From: Deltaproteobacteria bacterium
GTDB lineage: Bacteria > Desulfobacterota > Binatia > HRBIN30 > JACQVA1
Reading direction: 5' to 3'
DNA: 64,000 nucleotides
Assembly: GCA_016210005.1 (NCBI GenBank)
Contig: JACQVA010000097.1
Coordinates: 1-64,000, forward strand
The position numbers were made by a program, and so were the translations under genes. Below are positions 28,301 through 36,512 of the stretch, one piece after another (position 1 is the stretch's first letter; the number at the start of each line of letters is the position of its first letter). Below the pieces are notes generated by a model. The model worked only from the letters and a program-made list of their open reading frames with translations, was not told the origin of the DNA and did not search any database.

Positions 28301-30170
28301 CCGCTGGACCCATGTCGCCGCTGTCTTCGACGGCGCCGGCCCGGACCGTAATCCGGCCGATCCGCGGGTGGGCAGAGTGCGGATCTACGTCGATGGGGAG
28401 GACGTGACCACCAGCGATGCCACCGGCAACAGCATGCAGCCGGAAGCCGGCGAGACATCGATCTTTGCGTATTCGGAGAACAGCCCGTGGAATCAGACCA
28501 TTTGCTACCAAGCGCAGTGGTGTGCTTCGGAGTTCGCGGTCGGAGGTTTCGACTGGGAGGCAACCAACTTCCTGGGCATGATCGATGAGGCCAAGGTCTG
28601 GAACGTGAGCAAGGACGCCGGCTATTTCGCCGCGGTCGATGCGCAGTCCGCGCCGCGAATCAGCACGGTCACGGGGATGTACGGAAGCGACGAGCTGGAA
28701 GTTCTCTTCTCGGAAGGCGTCTATGCCACCACGGGCGGCAGCTTGCAGCCGGACGATTTCACCCTCACCGATCTCGACGACGGGCGCACGATAGTCGGCG
28801 TCAGTCACGGGGCCGGGGCGGGTAGGGCAACCGTGCGCTTGAGCGCGCCGCTGGATACCGCGAATGACGCCGGAGTTGATGCACTGGCTCCCGCCAGCAC
28901 CTCCGTCTTCGACGAGTACGACAACGCCGCCGCAACTGACGCTGTCACGATTACGGTGGCGGGTGGATGCCCCAGCGGCGAAACCAGCTTCCAGTTCGAC
29001 GAGCCCGCGGCCACCGCTGCCATCGTTGACCAACAGCAGGTGCTGTTCGGCGCCGTCAACGATCCGGCGCAGACGCTGTCGGGCGATGGCTACTACACCG
29101 GCGATGGCGTCAATAACTACGTTGACTTCGAGTACAACCCCACCTGCCTGCAGGCGTCAACGAGCATGACGATCGAGGCCCGCATCAAGCCCACCGGCCT
29201 GGCCGGCACCGCCCAATACGTTAAGCGTGTGTTCGCTCGGGACGGAGGCGGCAATTACCAGATGTCGGTCTGGCGCAACAACAGCTGGGCGGGCGGCACG
29301 TTCAACGCCCCGAGCGGCACGGCCGCAATCGCCTTCTGGGTTAGTCCGGTCGATGCTCACGGTGGTAGTGCATGGAAGCCGGTGCTGACCGACTACGTCG
29401 CCTGCCCGATCGTGTCGGATCACTGGTATCGAGTGAAAGCCGTTTGGAGCTCGAACAAGCCCGGCGGCGTACCGGGCCAGTTCTTTGTGCCGGCGGACAT
29501 CTACGTCGATGACGAAGGAACAGACGGAAGCGGAACGGGAGAGAGTTGGTCGGGCAGCGCCAACTGTACCAACAGCAGTCAATCCTACAGCAGCGATATC
29601 TCCAAGCTCTACACCGGAGATCAGATCAAGACCGCTGACGGTGCCTTCACCATCGGCGCTAACGTCACCAATCACGCCAACAACGTCTTTCAGGGACTGA
29701 TCGACTGGATCAAGCTCGACCTCACGGCGCCCGCCGGCACGCTCGGCCTCGAGCGCACCGGCATGCCCGCGGTGACGCCCACGGCCAGCGCATTCCGCTT
29801 GCCGACGACAGTGAGCCAGCACACGCCGGCGACGCCGATGGCAAAGCCGCCCGATGCCTCGACGCCGACACCGGCAGCCACGGCGACCCGCACGCCGGCG
29901 CCGACTCCCATACCAACCGTGACCCCTTCCGCCACCGCGACGCCGACCGAAACCCCCGCCATCACACCGCCGACCCACAGCTCAGAGGTGGCCCACCCGC
30001 GCCCACGCCAGAGACTGCGCCGATCGCGGCCGAAGGCCGCCGAATCCGTACGCCTTGGAACTTCACCCGGCACAAGGTGCAGCTGGCCGCCGCGTGGCCG
30101 AGATTGTCAGGGCACAGCTTTGCCAGCTCATGCCCTTTGGGGTCTCCCCAGACGTATTTCGCAGGATTGA
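25383..30170 (+). CDS. Giant secreted multihaem cytochrome c (16 CxxCH plus two non-standard sites) with LamG-like domains
   Basis: 1595 residues. An N-terminal hydrophobic export signal (about 20-42) is followed by an 800-residue haem region. Canonical CxxCH sites start near 54, 89, 120, 253, 285, 333, 357, 399, 459, 488, 521, 544, 571, 641, 736 and 768. In addition there is a CX5CH (CGTATTCH, 308), a CX4CH (CGNAGCH, 784) and a decayed CDNCN at 800. Many distal histidines (EVH, SHAIH, GHALH) can serve as sixth ligands. Two LamG/concanavalin-like modules follow (LDLRFEGGLNDSG...; FQFDEPAATAAIVD...) with an Ig-like segment between them (LEVLFSEGVYATTGGSLQPDDF), then a Thr/Pro-rich linker and a basic tail that may be out of frame. 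ATG 25383 chosen. Likely partner of the preceding cytochrome. Confidence 0.9.
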   Translation: MTGELPCAQQRLPAIGRPAPLLLARLCVFLLLSGGALPIAALDYPHNAANSIDCRSCHQVHQGVLPSWLPSSVQHVPENLDNTPRNSWCWSCHNDIVAPFVKTHSSLAVGSKYGSWSVECTTCHEVHKQRQLQSYGSASDLFAGVLTAVSPQTMTMAGAGWTPDRWAGNIVIGDIADRSVNYHIVSNTIDTLTVTGTVDQARSRPGDAFAIAYGGLIRATVTTPSSGPRAVRFFADTGSYSFADGDSTYDGICEICHTQTGHFRNDGSAPDQNHANIGGGAGRKCTTCHTHAAGFAFAGHTGATGGSCGTATTCHGTQGSHAIHVGPQLGLGCATCHDTANLPLFNDAQDLAITTACSPCHSPGGSYDGVNDTVVGAKNNWETGVYAGAELKPGKEHWCITCHDEVPSVVQGRSAPNKVGNNSSYGYYVTGHGRPATYPAMSWQATSGDSGNPGANQSCTNCHDASAPHIGASSERLRYPNNQDNTLCTQCHEPGGPAHHSPDFYTTSAAFETSAHAGALCTDCHEVHGTSSAAMTKANKEGLCDSCHSGHAGHALHVEFATGGKSYSLECVSCHNVHIVTGLTSAANPNVSALTRFTNNTAVWGDKNGQKMSNYAGSGKYQTPSGDVMDGTQLPDYVTFCLDCHSTPQAEFGPHGSISWSSDNHGLVSANVPNGGGAAPNWFSFGVAEGWDGDDCTGAQAQCWPVIPRGRGEMVWSRSAYAQQERIAGVNFVLSCSDCHVTHEAGIGAKMRATINGNPGGRSHNTLCNACHYYYSDWHAGMSCGNAGCHNAGNWGPRDCDNCNTIHGMYHASGAGSTRTWNGALVLDLRFEGGLNDSGSFRLHGRWYSAAGSFAAGRVGQAAVFGEDVGVAVGTKDNYWSTDEGKHGTWKYTEMKYATTLEAWVNPNDDSKSEYTIFRKHTGYDSGGYGFSLKQVGATLRAAFNMQADNNGFAQGGAAGVRGAYSAVAVPLNRWTHVAAVFDGAGPDRNPADPRVGRVRIYVDGEDVTTSDATGNSMQPEAGETSIFAYSENSPWNQTICYQAQWCASEFAVGGFDWEATNFLGMIDEAKVWNVSKDAGYFAAVDAQSAPRISTVTGMYGSDELEVLFSEGVYATTGGSLQPDDFTLTDLDDGRTIVGVSHGAGAGRATVRLSAPLDTANDAGVDALAPASTSVFDEYDNAAATDAVTITVAGGCPSGETSFQFDEPAATAAIVDQQQVLFGAVNDPAQTLSGDGYYTGDGVNNYVDFEYNPTCLQASTSMTIEARIKPTGLAGTAQYVKRVFARDGGGNYQMSVWRNNSWAGGTFNAPSGTAAIAFWVSPVDAHGGSAWKPVLTDYVACPIVSDHWYRVKAVWSSNKPGGVPGQFFVPADIYVDDEGTDGSGTGESWSGSANCTNSSQSYSSDISKLYTGDQIKTADGAFTIGANVTNHANNVFQGLIDWIKLDLTAPAGTLGLERTGMPAVTPTASAFRLPTTVSQHTPATPMAKPPDASTPTPAATATRTPAPTPIPTVTPSATATPTETPAITPPTHSSEVAHPRPRQRLRRSRPKAAESVRLGTSPGTRCSWPPRGRDCQGTALPAHALWGLPRRISQD

Positions 30171-30201
30171 GGGCTTTCTCAACCAAGTGCCGGCAACTAT
30201 T

Positions 30202-33081
30202 TCACTTCTTGTGGTGCGCGCTCCCCACTGGGTGGCGGGCGCGCCAACGGCGCACGCCCAACAACAGCGTCACCGCCACCGCGACCAGAAGTGCCGCAGG
30301 CGAGGCTGCCGGCGCGATTACGGTGCGGTCCGTGCAAGTTCCTTCCTGGCCCGCAACGTCGCATTGCTGCCGCAGGCCGCCGCAGGAAGAGTTGCAGCAC
30401 ACGCCGTCGGCGCAAAAGCCTGAAGCACACTGGGCAGGATCGCTGCACGGGTCGCCATCGTCATGCTGCGGCGGCGGGCAGCCGCAATCCGGCTGGCACT
30501 CCCCAGGGCAGGCGACGTCATCTGTGCCGTCGCACTGCTCGCCCGGATCGAGATTGCCATCGCCGCAATCGGGAGGGCAGGCGCCGCTGGACTGCTCGAC
30601 GCATTGCGGCCCGCTCTGGCTATCCACGCACAGGTTGGAGCTGCACACCCCGGTTTGATTGCAGCTGATCGAAGGCTCCCCGCGGCACTGTAGGCCGGCG
30701 GGGCTGCTGACGCACTTGTCGCCGCTGGTGCAGGCGCTGCCGTCGTCGCACGGGTCGTTTTCGTTTTTACCATCGCAGGGCGTGGTCGAACAGGTGGCCG
30801 GACAGGTATCGCCGACCTCATCGCAGCAGTTGCCGGCCCCGACGCAGGGATTGCCCGCGTGGTTGCCGCAGACGCCCAGAGCACACGTGTCGGCCCCGTT
30901 ACAGTATGAGCCGTCGTCACACGCGCCCTGACTCGCGGTTAGCTGGCAGTTACCGAATTCACCAACGAAGATGCACTGGTCGGTAGTGCACGGATTGCCG
31001 TCGTCGCAGCCGGCAGAGGTGCTACAGGGCAGACCTTGCTTGGTGCCGCTGCTGCCTCCCGGCACCCCGTCGCGGCAGACCGCACCGAACTTGGTGACCG
31101 CCGACTCCGCGATTACCAGCGGCTGGGCTGCGTTAGGATCGTACTGGCAGAGATCGAAGCAACCGCTCTTCTCGGTCTGGTTACAAAGCCATTGCTGGCC
31201 TGATGGCAACGCGCTCTGCGAGACCGGAAAGAGAACCTCGGTAAGATTCGCCGCCACCGGCGGAGCGATGGCGACGTTCTCGCAGTTCGGGTCGGGGCAC
31301 GGGCCCCCGTTGACGCCGAAGCCGCAGTCGTAATCAGCGGGAACTCCGGCCTTGGGGAGGCAGGCCGAATAAATGCTGTCCGGCAGGAAGAGGCAGATGT
31401 TACACGGGAACTGAAGCGGCTTGAGCAAGTCGCGCGGGTCGCCGGGCGTCAACTGCGGCGGCGGCGGTGGTGGTTGATCGGCGGGCGGCGGCTGGTTGAG
31501 ACACTCGGACACGAACGCCAGGCCGTTTTCATTGCCGGCACTGAAGCTGGAGAACTGGCTATATGATTGCGGCCCCGGTTGCGGCGGCACGCCGATGATT
31601 ATTCTGGCCTCCGCAAGCGGCCCAAGGGCAACGTTGTCCTGGACCTGCGGGTTGATGACCGGAACCTCTTTGTGAATGTGGAAGTGCTTGGTGTAAAAGC
31701 CGAGGTCGATCGAGAAATCGATGCGGATTCCTGCCTTGACCAGCAGCTCGGCGAAGGTCTCGAGGGCGCTGCGCAGCACGACGGCGGTGTCCGGAGCGGG
31801 ATTGCAGTCCGGGGGCAGGCTCTTGAACCGGCCTTCCTCGAAGGAGAGCTGAAACTGGCTTGAAAATGCCGCGTCGAGATCCGAGGTGGCGTACACTTCG
31901 GCGTTATCGAGGCTGAAGGGCGGAATGCTCAGCTTGATGCCAAGCGCATCGAGGCCATAACTAACCTTGACCCCGGCACGAAAGCGGTTGGCCGGCTTCT
32001 TCTCGTCCGCGGCACGCGCCACCGAAAAGTCGAAGTCAGGCCGCGGCGGAAAGTTTCCCGGCGGCGGGCTCCACGCCGGGCTGGCGTGATCGGGGTCACG
32101 ACCGCCCAGCCCAAGGATCGAATCCCAGCCGGAAGTCGGCTCAAGGGATTGCCCTGCCAGATTCGATGCCAGCAGTGCGCCGCTCGAATCGCCGACATCG
32201 AGCAAGCGGCGAGTGGCGCACGACAGCGCACGCTCGGTACGAAAGTTCCCGTCGGCCCAGTTGGACGTCGCCGCCTCGAAATTGGCTTCGTAGTCGAGGC
32301 GCGGCGTCACGCTCACCGGCCCAATCGGGGTGTAGATCGAAAACGGGCCGACCTTCAGGGTGAGGTTGTGTTCAAGGTCGTCGCTGTTCATCCGCAGCAG
32401 CCACGGGTCTTCAAAGGCGTAGTCGGCACAAGTGATGGGGCCATCGGAATCGTGCACCAACTCCGCGGTAAAGTTCTGGGTCTGGTTGTTCACGCAGCCG
32501 AGCACCGGCAGGCAGAAGTTGACCGAGTGGTAGCCGCGCATGCGGCGGGCGGGCAGGTTGAAGTTGACGAATCCGACGCGCTGGTCGATGGCTATGTTGC
32601 CGATCACGATCGGCAGGCTCTTGCTCAGGTGGATGCCGGGTCCGCCCAACGACGGGTTGCGAGCCGGCTTGGCCAGGTCACGCAGTAGACACAAAGCGGC
32701 TTCGCCGATCGGCTGCCCTCGTCCGCCCAACCCGCAGTAGTCGATCGGAACCGGCTTGACGGGGCTGAGGTCGGTACCGGCCACCAGGTCGGTGATCGGG
32801 TGCCGGCAGCATTCACACCTGCCGCACTGCGCCGGTGCGATGCCGAGATTGCAGAGATCCGTGATGACCTCTTCGACGAAGCTGCCCACTCCCGAGGGAC
32901 AAGCGCTGGCCGTGCAGGCCACGCTCGTTCCCAACAGCGGCACACCCGTCTCACCCCCTTGAGTGGTGATTCCCGGGCACTCGGCGGGTGCCGCAAGAAC
33001 CGGCGGCGCAGGTAACAGCAGTGCCGCCAAGAACACGGCGCGCCAAAGGCCTCTACGACCGCCAAGTCGGCCAGACGACAT
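30202..33081 (-). CDS. Large secreted cysteine-rich protein with C-terminal sorting tail
   Basis: A 959-residue protein, function unknown. ATG at 33081 is chosen because it gives a clear signal peptide (RAVFLAALLLPAPPVLAAPA); the open frame upstream overlaps ileS and is rejected. The middle (to about 700) is beta-rich with scattered cysteine pairs. The last 250 residues are dense in Cys-rich repeats of the DUF4215/Myxo-disulfide kind (CDDGNPCTTDQC, CDDGSYCNGADTC, CGDGNLDPGEQCDG). It ends in a hydrophobic segment plus Arg cluster (PAALLVAVAVTLLLGVRRWR) that resembles PEP-CTERM/MYXO-CTERM sorting signals but without a clear processing motif. No CxxCH is present. It is convergent with the cytochromes and divergent from ileS. 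Confidence 0.85.
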   Translation of the reverse strand: MSSGRLGGRRGLWRAVFLAALLLPAPPVLAAPAECPGITTQGGETGVPLLGTSVACTASACPSGVGSFVEEVITDLCNLGIAPAQCGRCECCRHPITDLVAGTDLSPVKPVPIDYCGLGGRGQPIGEAALCLLRDLAKPARNPSLGGPGIHLSKSLPIVIGNIAIDQRVGFVNFNLPARRMRGYHSVNFCLPVLGCVNNQTQNFTAELVHDSDGPITCADYAFEDPWLLRMNSDDLEHNLTLKVGPFSIYTPIGPVSVTPRLDYEANFEAATSNWADGNFRTERALSCATRRLLDVGDSSGALLASNLAGQSLEPTSGWDSILGLGGRDPDHASPAWSPPPGNFPPRPDFDFSVARAADEKKPANRFRAGVKVSYGLDALGIKLSIPPFSLDNAEVYATSDLDAAFSSQFQLSFEEGRFKSLPPDCNPAPDTAVVLRSALETFAELLVKAGIRIDFSIDLGFYTKHFHIHKEVPVINPQVQDNVALGPLAEARIIIGVPPQPGPQSYSQFSSFSAGNENGLAFVSECLNQPPPADQPPPPPPQLTPGDPRDLLKPLQFPCNICLFLPDSIYSACLPKAGVPADYDCGFGVNGGPCPDPNCENVAIAPPVAANLTEVLFPVSQSALPSGQQWLCNQTEKSGCFDLCQYDPNAAQPLVIAESAVTKFGAVCRDGVPGGSSGTKQGLPCSTSAGCDDGNPCTTDQCIFVGEFGNCQLTASQGACDDGSYCNGADTCALGVCGNHAGNPCVGAGNCCDEVGDTCPATCSTTPCDGKNENDPCDDGSACTSGDKCVSSPAGLQCRGEPSISCNQTGVCSSNLCVDSQSGPQCVEQSSGACPPDCGDGNLDPGEQCDGTDDVACPGECQPDCGCPPPQHDDGDPCSDPAQCASGFCADGVCCNSSCGGLRQQCDVAGQEGTCTDRTVIAPAASPAALLVAVAVTLLLGVRRWRARHPVGSAHHKK

Positions 33082-33204
33082 GGCCCGCCCAGCTACCACA
33101 AAACCTTCCGGCCTCCAACCGGTGCTGCTCGCTCGCGCGCAAGCGTTGGGCGAATTGAATCCGTGCATCGCCGCTGGTAAGAGTCCCGCACACCGCTGTT
33201 CGTC

Positions 33205-35988
33205 ATGGACTACAAGCACACGCTCAACTTGCCCAAGACCTCGTTCCCGATGCGCGCCAATTTGCCGCAGCGCGAACCCGAGATGCTGGCTCAGTGGGAG
33301 ACGATGAGCATCTACGAGCGCTTGCAGCAGGCAAACGCCGGGAAGCCGAAGTTCATCCTGCATGACGGCCCGCCGTACGCCAACAACAACATCCACCTCG
33401 GCCAGGCGCTCAACAAGATCCTCAAGGACTTCATCGTCAAGCTGAAGTCGATGTCCGGCTACTTGGCGCCTTACATTCCGGGCTGGGACTGCCACGGCCT
33501 GCCGATCGAGCTGCAAGTCGAGAAGAAGCTCGGCCGGGGCCGCGGCGGCGCGGACCCGGCCGAGGTCATCAGCCGCTGCCGCGCGCACGCGCTGCAGTTC
33601 GTCGATATCCAACGCGAGGAGTTCAAGCGGCTCGGCGTGTTCGCCGATTGGGAACACCCGTACTTAACGCTTGACCCGCAATACGAGGCGGCCGAGGTGC
33701 GCGAGCTCGGCCGCTTCATGGCCTCGGGCGTGCTCTACCGGCGCAAGAAGCCGGTGTACTGGTGCCCGTCGTGCGTGACCGCGCTGGCCGAAGCCGAAGT
33801 CGAGTACGCCGATCACCAGTCGGCGGCAATCTATGTGGCTTTCAAATTGAGCGAGCCCTTACCGGCGGCGCTGGCGCCACTGCGCGGCCGCGAGGCGGCG
33901 GTGATCATCTGGACCACCACGCCGTGGACTTTGCCGGCCAACCTGGCGATCGCATTCCATCCCGATTTCGAATACCTCGCCGTCGAAGTCGACGGCCGGG
34001 TCTACCTGGTCGCGCACGGGCTGCTGGCCGCCACCGCGGCGGCGCTGAAATGGGCGGCACCGCGCGAGCTGGTGCGCATCAGCGGGGCGGAGTTGCACGG
34101 CGGCCGCGCACGCCATCCTTGGCTCGCCCGTGACTCGGTGTTTCTACTTGGCAGCCACGTAACCCTGGAGCAGGGCACCGGCTGTGTGCACACGGCGCCC
34201 GGGCACGGGGCCGAGGACTACGAAATCGGTGTCGCCAACGGCTTGGACGTCTACTGCCCCGTCGATGGCCACGGCAAGTTCACCAAGGACGTACCCGAGT
34301 TGGCCGGCCAGTTTGTGTTTAAAGCCGACGAGGCCGTGCTCGGTATGCTGCGGGCCGCGGGCGCGCTACTGGCGCAGCAGCGCTATACCCATTCCTACCC
34401 CCATTGCTGGCGGTGTAAACAGCCGGTGATCTTTCGCGCCACGGAGCAGTGGTTCATCCCGATGGAGAAGAACGATCTGCGCGCCCGGGCGCTGTCGGCG
34501 ATCGACCGGGTGCAGTGGATTCCGCCGTGGGGCCGCGACCGTATCCGCGGCATGATGGAAAGCCGCCCGGACTGGTGCATCTCGCGCCAGCGGGTGTGGG
34601 GCGTGCCGATCACGGCGGTGTACTGCGAGGGCTGCGGCGAAGCGATCGCGGATGCCAGCGTGGCCGAGCACGCGGCGGCGCAGATCGCCGAGCACGGCTC
34701 CGGCATTTGGTTCACCGGCAGCAACGAGCAATTGCTGCCCGCCGACCTCCGCTGCCCGAAGTGTCACGGCCGGCAGTTCCGCCGCGAACGCGACATCCTC
34801 GATGTCTGGTTCGACTCCGGCGTGAGTCACGCGGCGGTGGTGGAAACCCGCCCGCAGCTCGGCGGGCGCGCCGATCTCTATCTCGAAGGCAGCGACCAGC
34901 ATCGCGGCTGGTTTCACACCTCGTTGCTGACGGCGATCGGCACCGGTCGGCCGGCGCCCTACGGGGCGGTGCTGACGCACGGCTTCTTCGTCGATGCCGA
35001 GGGCAAGAAGATGTCAAAGTCGCTCGGCAACGTGGTGGCGCCCAAGGAGCTGACCAGCAAGTACGGCGCCGAGATCCTGCGCCTGTGGGTGTCGGCGGCG
35101 GACTATCGCGACGACATGCGCATCTCGCCCGAGATCCTCGAGCGCTTGCTGGAGGCCTATCGCCGCATCCGCAACACCGCGCGCTTCCTGCTGGGCAATC
35201 TCTATGATTTCTCCCCCGACCGCGACCGTGTGCCGCCGGCGGAGATGCCTGAGCTCGATCGCTGGATCGTGCACCGCACCCAGGCGCTGATCGCCCGTTG
35301 CCGTGAAGCCTATGATAACTACGAGTTTCATCTGGTCTACCACAGCCTGAACAATTTCTGTGTCGTTGATCTCAGCGCGCTCTATCTCGACATCGTCAAG
35401 GACCGGCTCTACTGTTCGGCGGCGGGGAGCCGCGAGCGGCGTGCGGCGCAAACGGTGCAGTGGCTCGTAGTCGATGCCTTGGCCCGGCTGATGGCGCCGA
35501 TCCTGTCGTTCACCGCCGAGGAGATCTGGCAACATACGCCGGCAAGCGCCGGCAAGACGGCGAGTGTGTTTCTGGCCGGCTTGCCGGCGGCGGCGGCTGC
35601 GACCGACAGCGAGGCGCTGGGCGCCCGCTGGGAGCGTCTGCTGGAGGTTCGCGCGGCAGTAACCAAGGCCTTGGAAGAGGCCCGGCAGAGCGGGCAGATC
35701 GGCCACTCACTCGATGCCCGCGTGCAGCTGGCGGCCGCCGACGGGCTGCGCCCCGCTCTGGCGGCGGCGGCCGCGGATCTGCCGGCGCTGTTCATCGTCT
35801 CGCAGGTCGAGTTGGTCGAGCGCTTGGAGGTGGAAGCCAGCCCGCTGTTGCGCGAGCTCAGGGTGCAAGTGCAGCCGGCGCGCGGCGCCAAGTGCGAGCG
35901 GTGCTGGAACTACAGCGAGGCCGTGGGCACACACGCGGATCATCCCGGCTTGTGCGATCGCTGCCAGGGCGTGGTGGCGAGCGCATGA
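33205..35988 (+). CDS. ileS: Isoleucyl-tRNA synthetase
   Basis: Charges tRNA-Ile. The 927-residue class I synthetase has the HIGH-type motif HLGQ at 64-67 (PPYANNNIHLGQALNK), the editing domain (WTTTPWTLPAN, GTGCVHTAPGHG), the GWDCHGLPIE segment, KMSKS at about 603-607 (GKKMSKSLGN) and a C-terminal zinc ribbon (CERCWNYSEA...CDRC). This is the bacterial type 1 form. ATG 33205 matches the usual N-terminus (YKHTLNLPKTSFPMRANLPQ). The stop overlaps the lspA start (ATGA), a common ileS-lspA arrangement. No T-box leader was seen in the 123-bp upstream spacer. Confidence 0.98.
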   Translation: MDYKHTLNLPKTSFPMRANLPQREPEMLAQWETMSIYERLQQANAGKPKFILHDGPPYANNNIHLGQALNKILKDFIVKLKSMSGYLAPYIPGWDCHGLPIELQVEKKLGRGRGGADPAEVISRCRAHALQFVDIQREEFKRLGVFADWEHPYLTLDPQYEAAEVRELGRFMASGVLYRRKKPVYWCPSCVTALAEAEVEYADHQSAAIYVAFKLSEPLPAALAPLRGREAAVIIWTTTPWTLPANLAIAFHPDFEYLAVEVDGRVYLVAHGLLAATAAALKWAAPRELVRISGAELHGGRARHPWLARDSVFLLGSHVTLEQGTGCVHTAPGHGAEDYEIGVANGLDVYCPVDGHGKFTKDVPELAGQFVFKADEAVLGMLRAAGALLAQQRYTHSYPHCWRCKQPVIFRATEQWFIPMEKNDLRARALSAIDRVQWIPPWGRDRIRGMMESRPDWCISRQRVWGVPITAVYCEGCGEAIADASVAEHAAAQIAEHGSGIWFTGSNEQLLPADLRCPKCHGRQFRRERDILDVWFDSGVSHAAVVETRPQLGGRADLYLEGSDQHRGWFHTSLLTAIGTGRPAPYGAVLTHGFFVDAEGKKMSKSLGNVVAPKELTSKYGAEILRLWVSAADYRDDMRISPEILERLLEAYRRIRNTARFLLGNLYDFSPDRDRVPPAEMPELDRWIVHRTQALIARCREAYDNYEFHLVYHSLNNFCVVDLSALYLDIVKDRLYCSAAGSRERRAAQTVQWLVVDALARLMAPILSFTAEEIWQHTPASAGKTASVFLAGLPAAAAATDSEALGARWERLLEVRAAVTKALEEARQSGQIGHSLDARVQLAAADGLRPALAAAAADLPALFIVSQVELVERLEVEASPLLRELRVQVQPARGAKCERCWNYSEAVGTHADHPGLCDRCQGVVASA

Positions 35989-36479
35989 GCCGTTACGTCT
36001 TCGTTGGCGCTCTGGCGCTGGCGGTGGTCGGGCTCGATCAGGCCGCCAAGTGGGCGGTCCAGAGCCGGATGGAGCTGTACCAGTCGATCCCGCTGGTCGA
36101 CGGCTTCTTCCACCTGACATACGTGCGCAACAGCGGCGGTGCCTTCGGCTTCTTGCGCGAGACCAGCGCGGCGGTGCGGCTGCCGTTCTTTATCGCGGTT
36201 TCGAGCGCCGCGGTGGTTGCGCTGTTGTACTTCGTGCGCCAAGTCGCCCCCGGCCACCGCCTGCTGCTGTTCGCCCTCGGGGGCATTCTCGGGGGCGCGC
36301 TGGGAAATCTGATCGACCGCATGACCGCCGGTACCGTGGTTGACTTCTTAGACGTGCACTGGCGCGGCTGGTACTGGCCGACCTTCAATGTCGCCGATTC
36401 GTTCATCAGTACCGGCGTAGTGATTCTGCTACTGCACTCACTGTTTGTGCGCGAGGAGAAACCGCCGGCGGGTGCCTGA
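35985..36479 (+). CDS. lspA: Lipoprotein signal peptidase (signal peptidase II)
   Basis: Cleaves prolipoproteins after diacylglyceryl modification of the lipobox cysteine. The 164-residue membrane protein has four hydrophobic spans and the conserved motifs VGLDQAAKWAV, VRNSGGAFGFL, GALGNLIDRM (catalytic Asp) and FNVADSFISTGV (second catalytic Asp). It is translationally coupled to ileS. It is relevant to the nearby lipoprotein-like LivK. Confidence 0.97.
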   Translation: MSRYVFVGALALAVVGLDQAAKWAVQSRMELYQSIPLVDGFFHLTYVRNSGGAFGFLRETSAAVRLPFFIAVSSAAVVALLYFVRQVAPGHRLLLFALGGILGGALGNLIDRMTAGTVVDFLDVHWRGWYWPTFNVADSFISTGVVILLLHSLFVREEKPPAGA

Positions 36480-36512
36480 GCGGTGCGGCGAGGCGTCGGC
36501 GAAACGCCGGCT

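Noticed and set aside
30055-30423. 122-residue + ORF over the end of the cytochrome gene
   Set aside because: Overlaps the convergent cysteine-rich gene; no start signal or homologous feature; likely shadow sequence.
33082-33204. T-box leader before ileS
   Set aside because: No T-box sequence or terminator/antiterminator pair is visible in the short spacer.
33082-33657. N-terminal extension of the cysteine-rich protein into ileS
   Set aside because: It overlaps ileS on the other strand, lacks family features, and a clear signal peptide starts at 33081.
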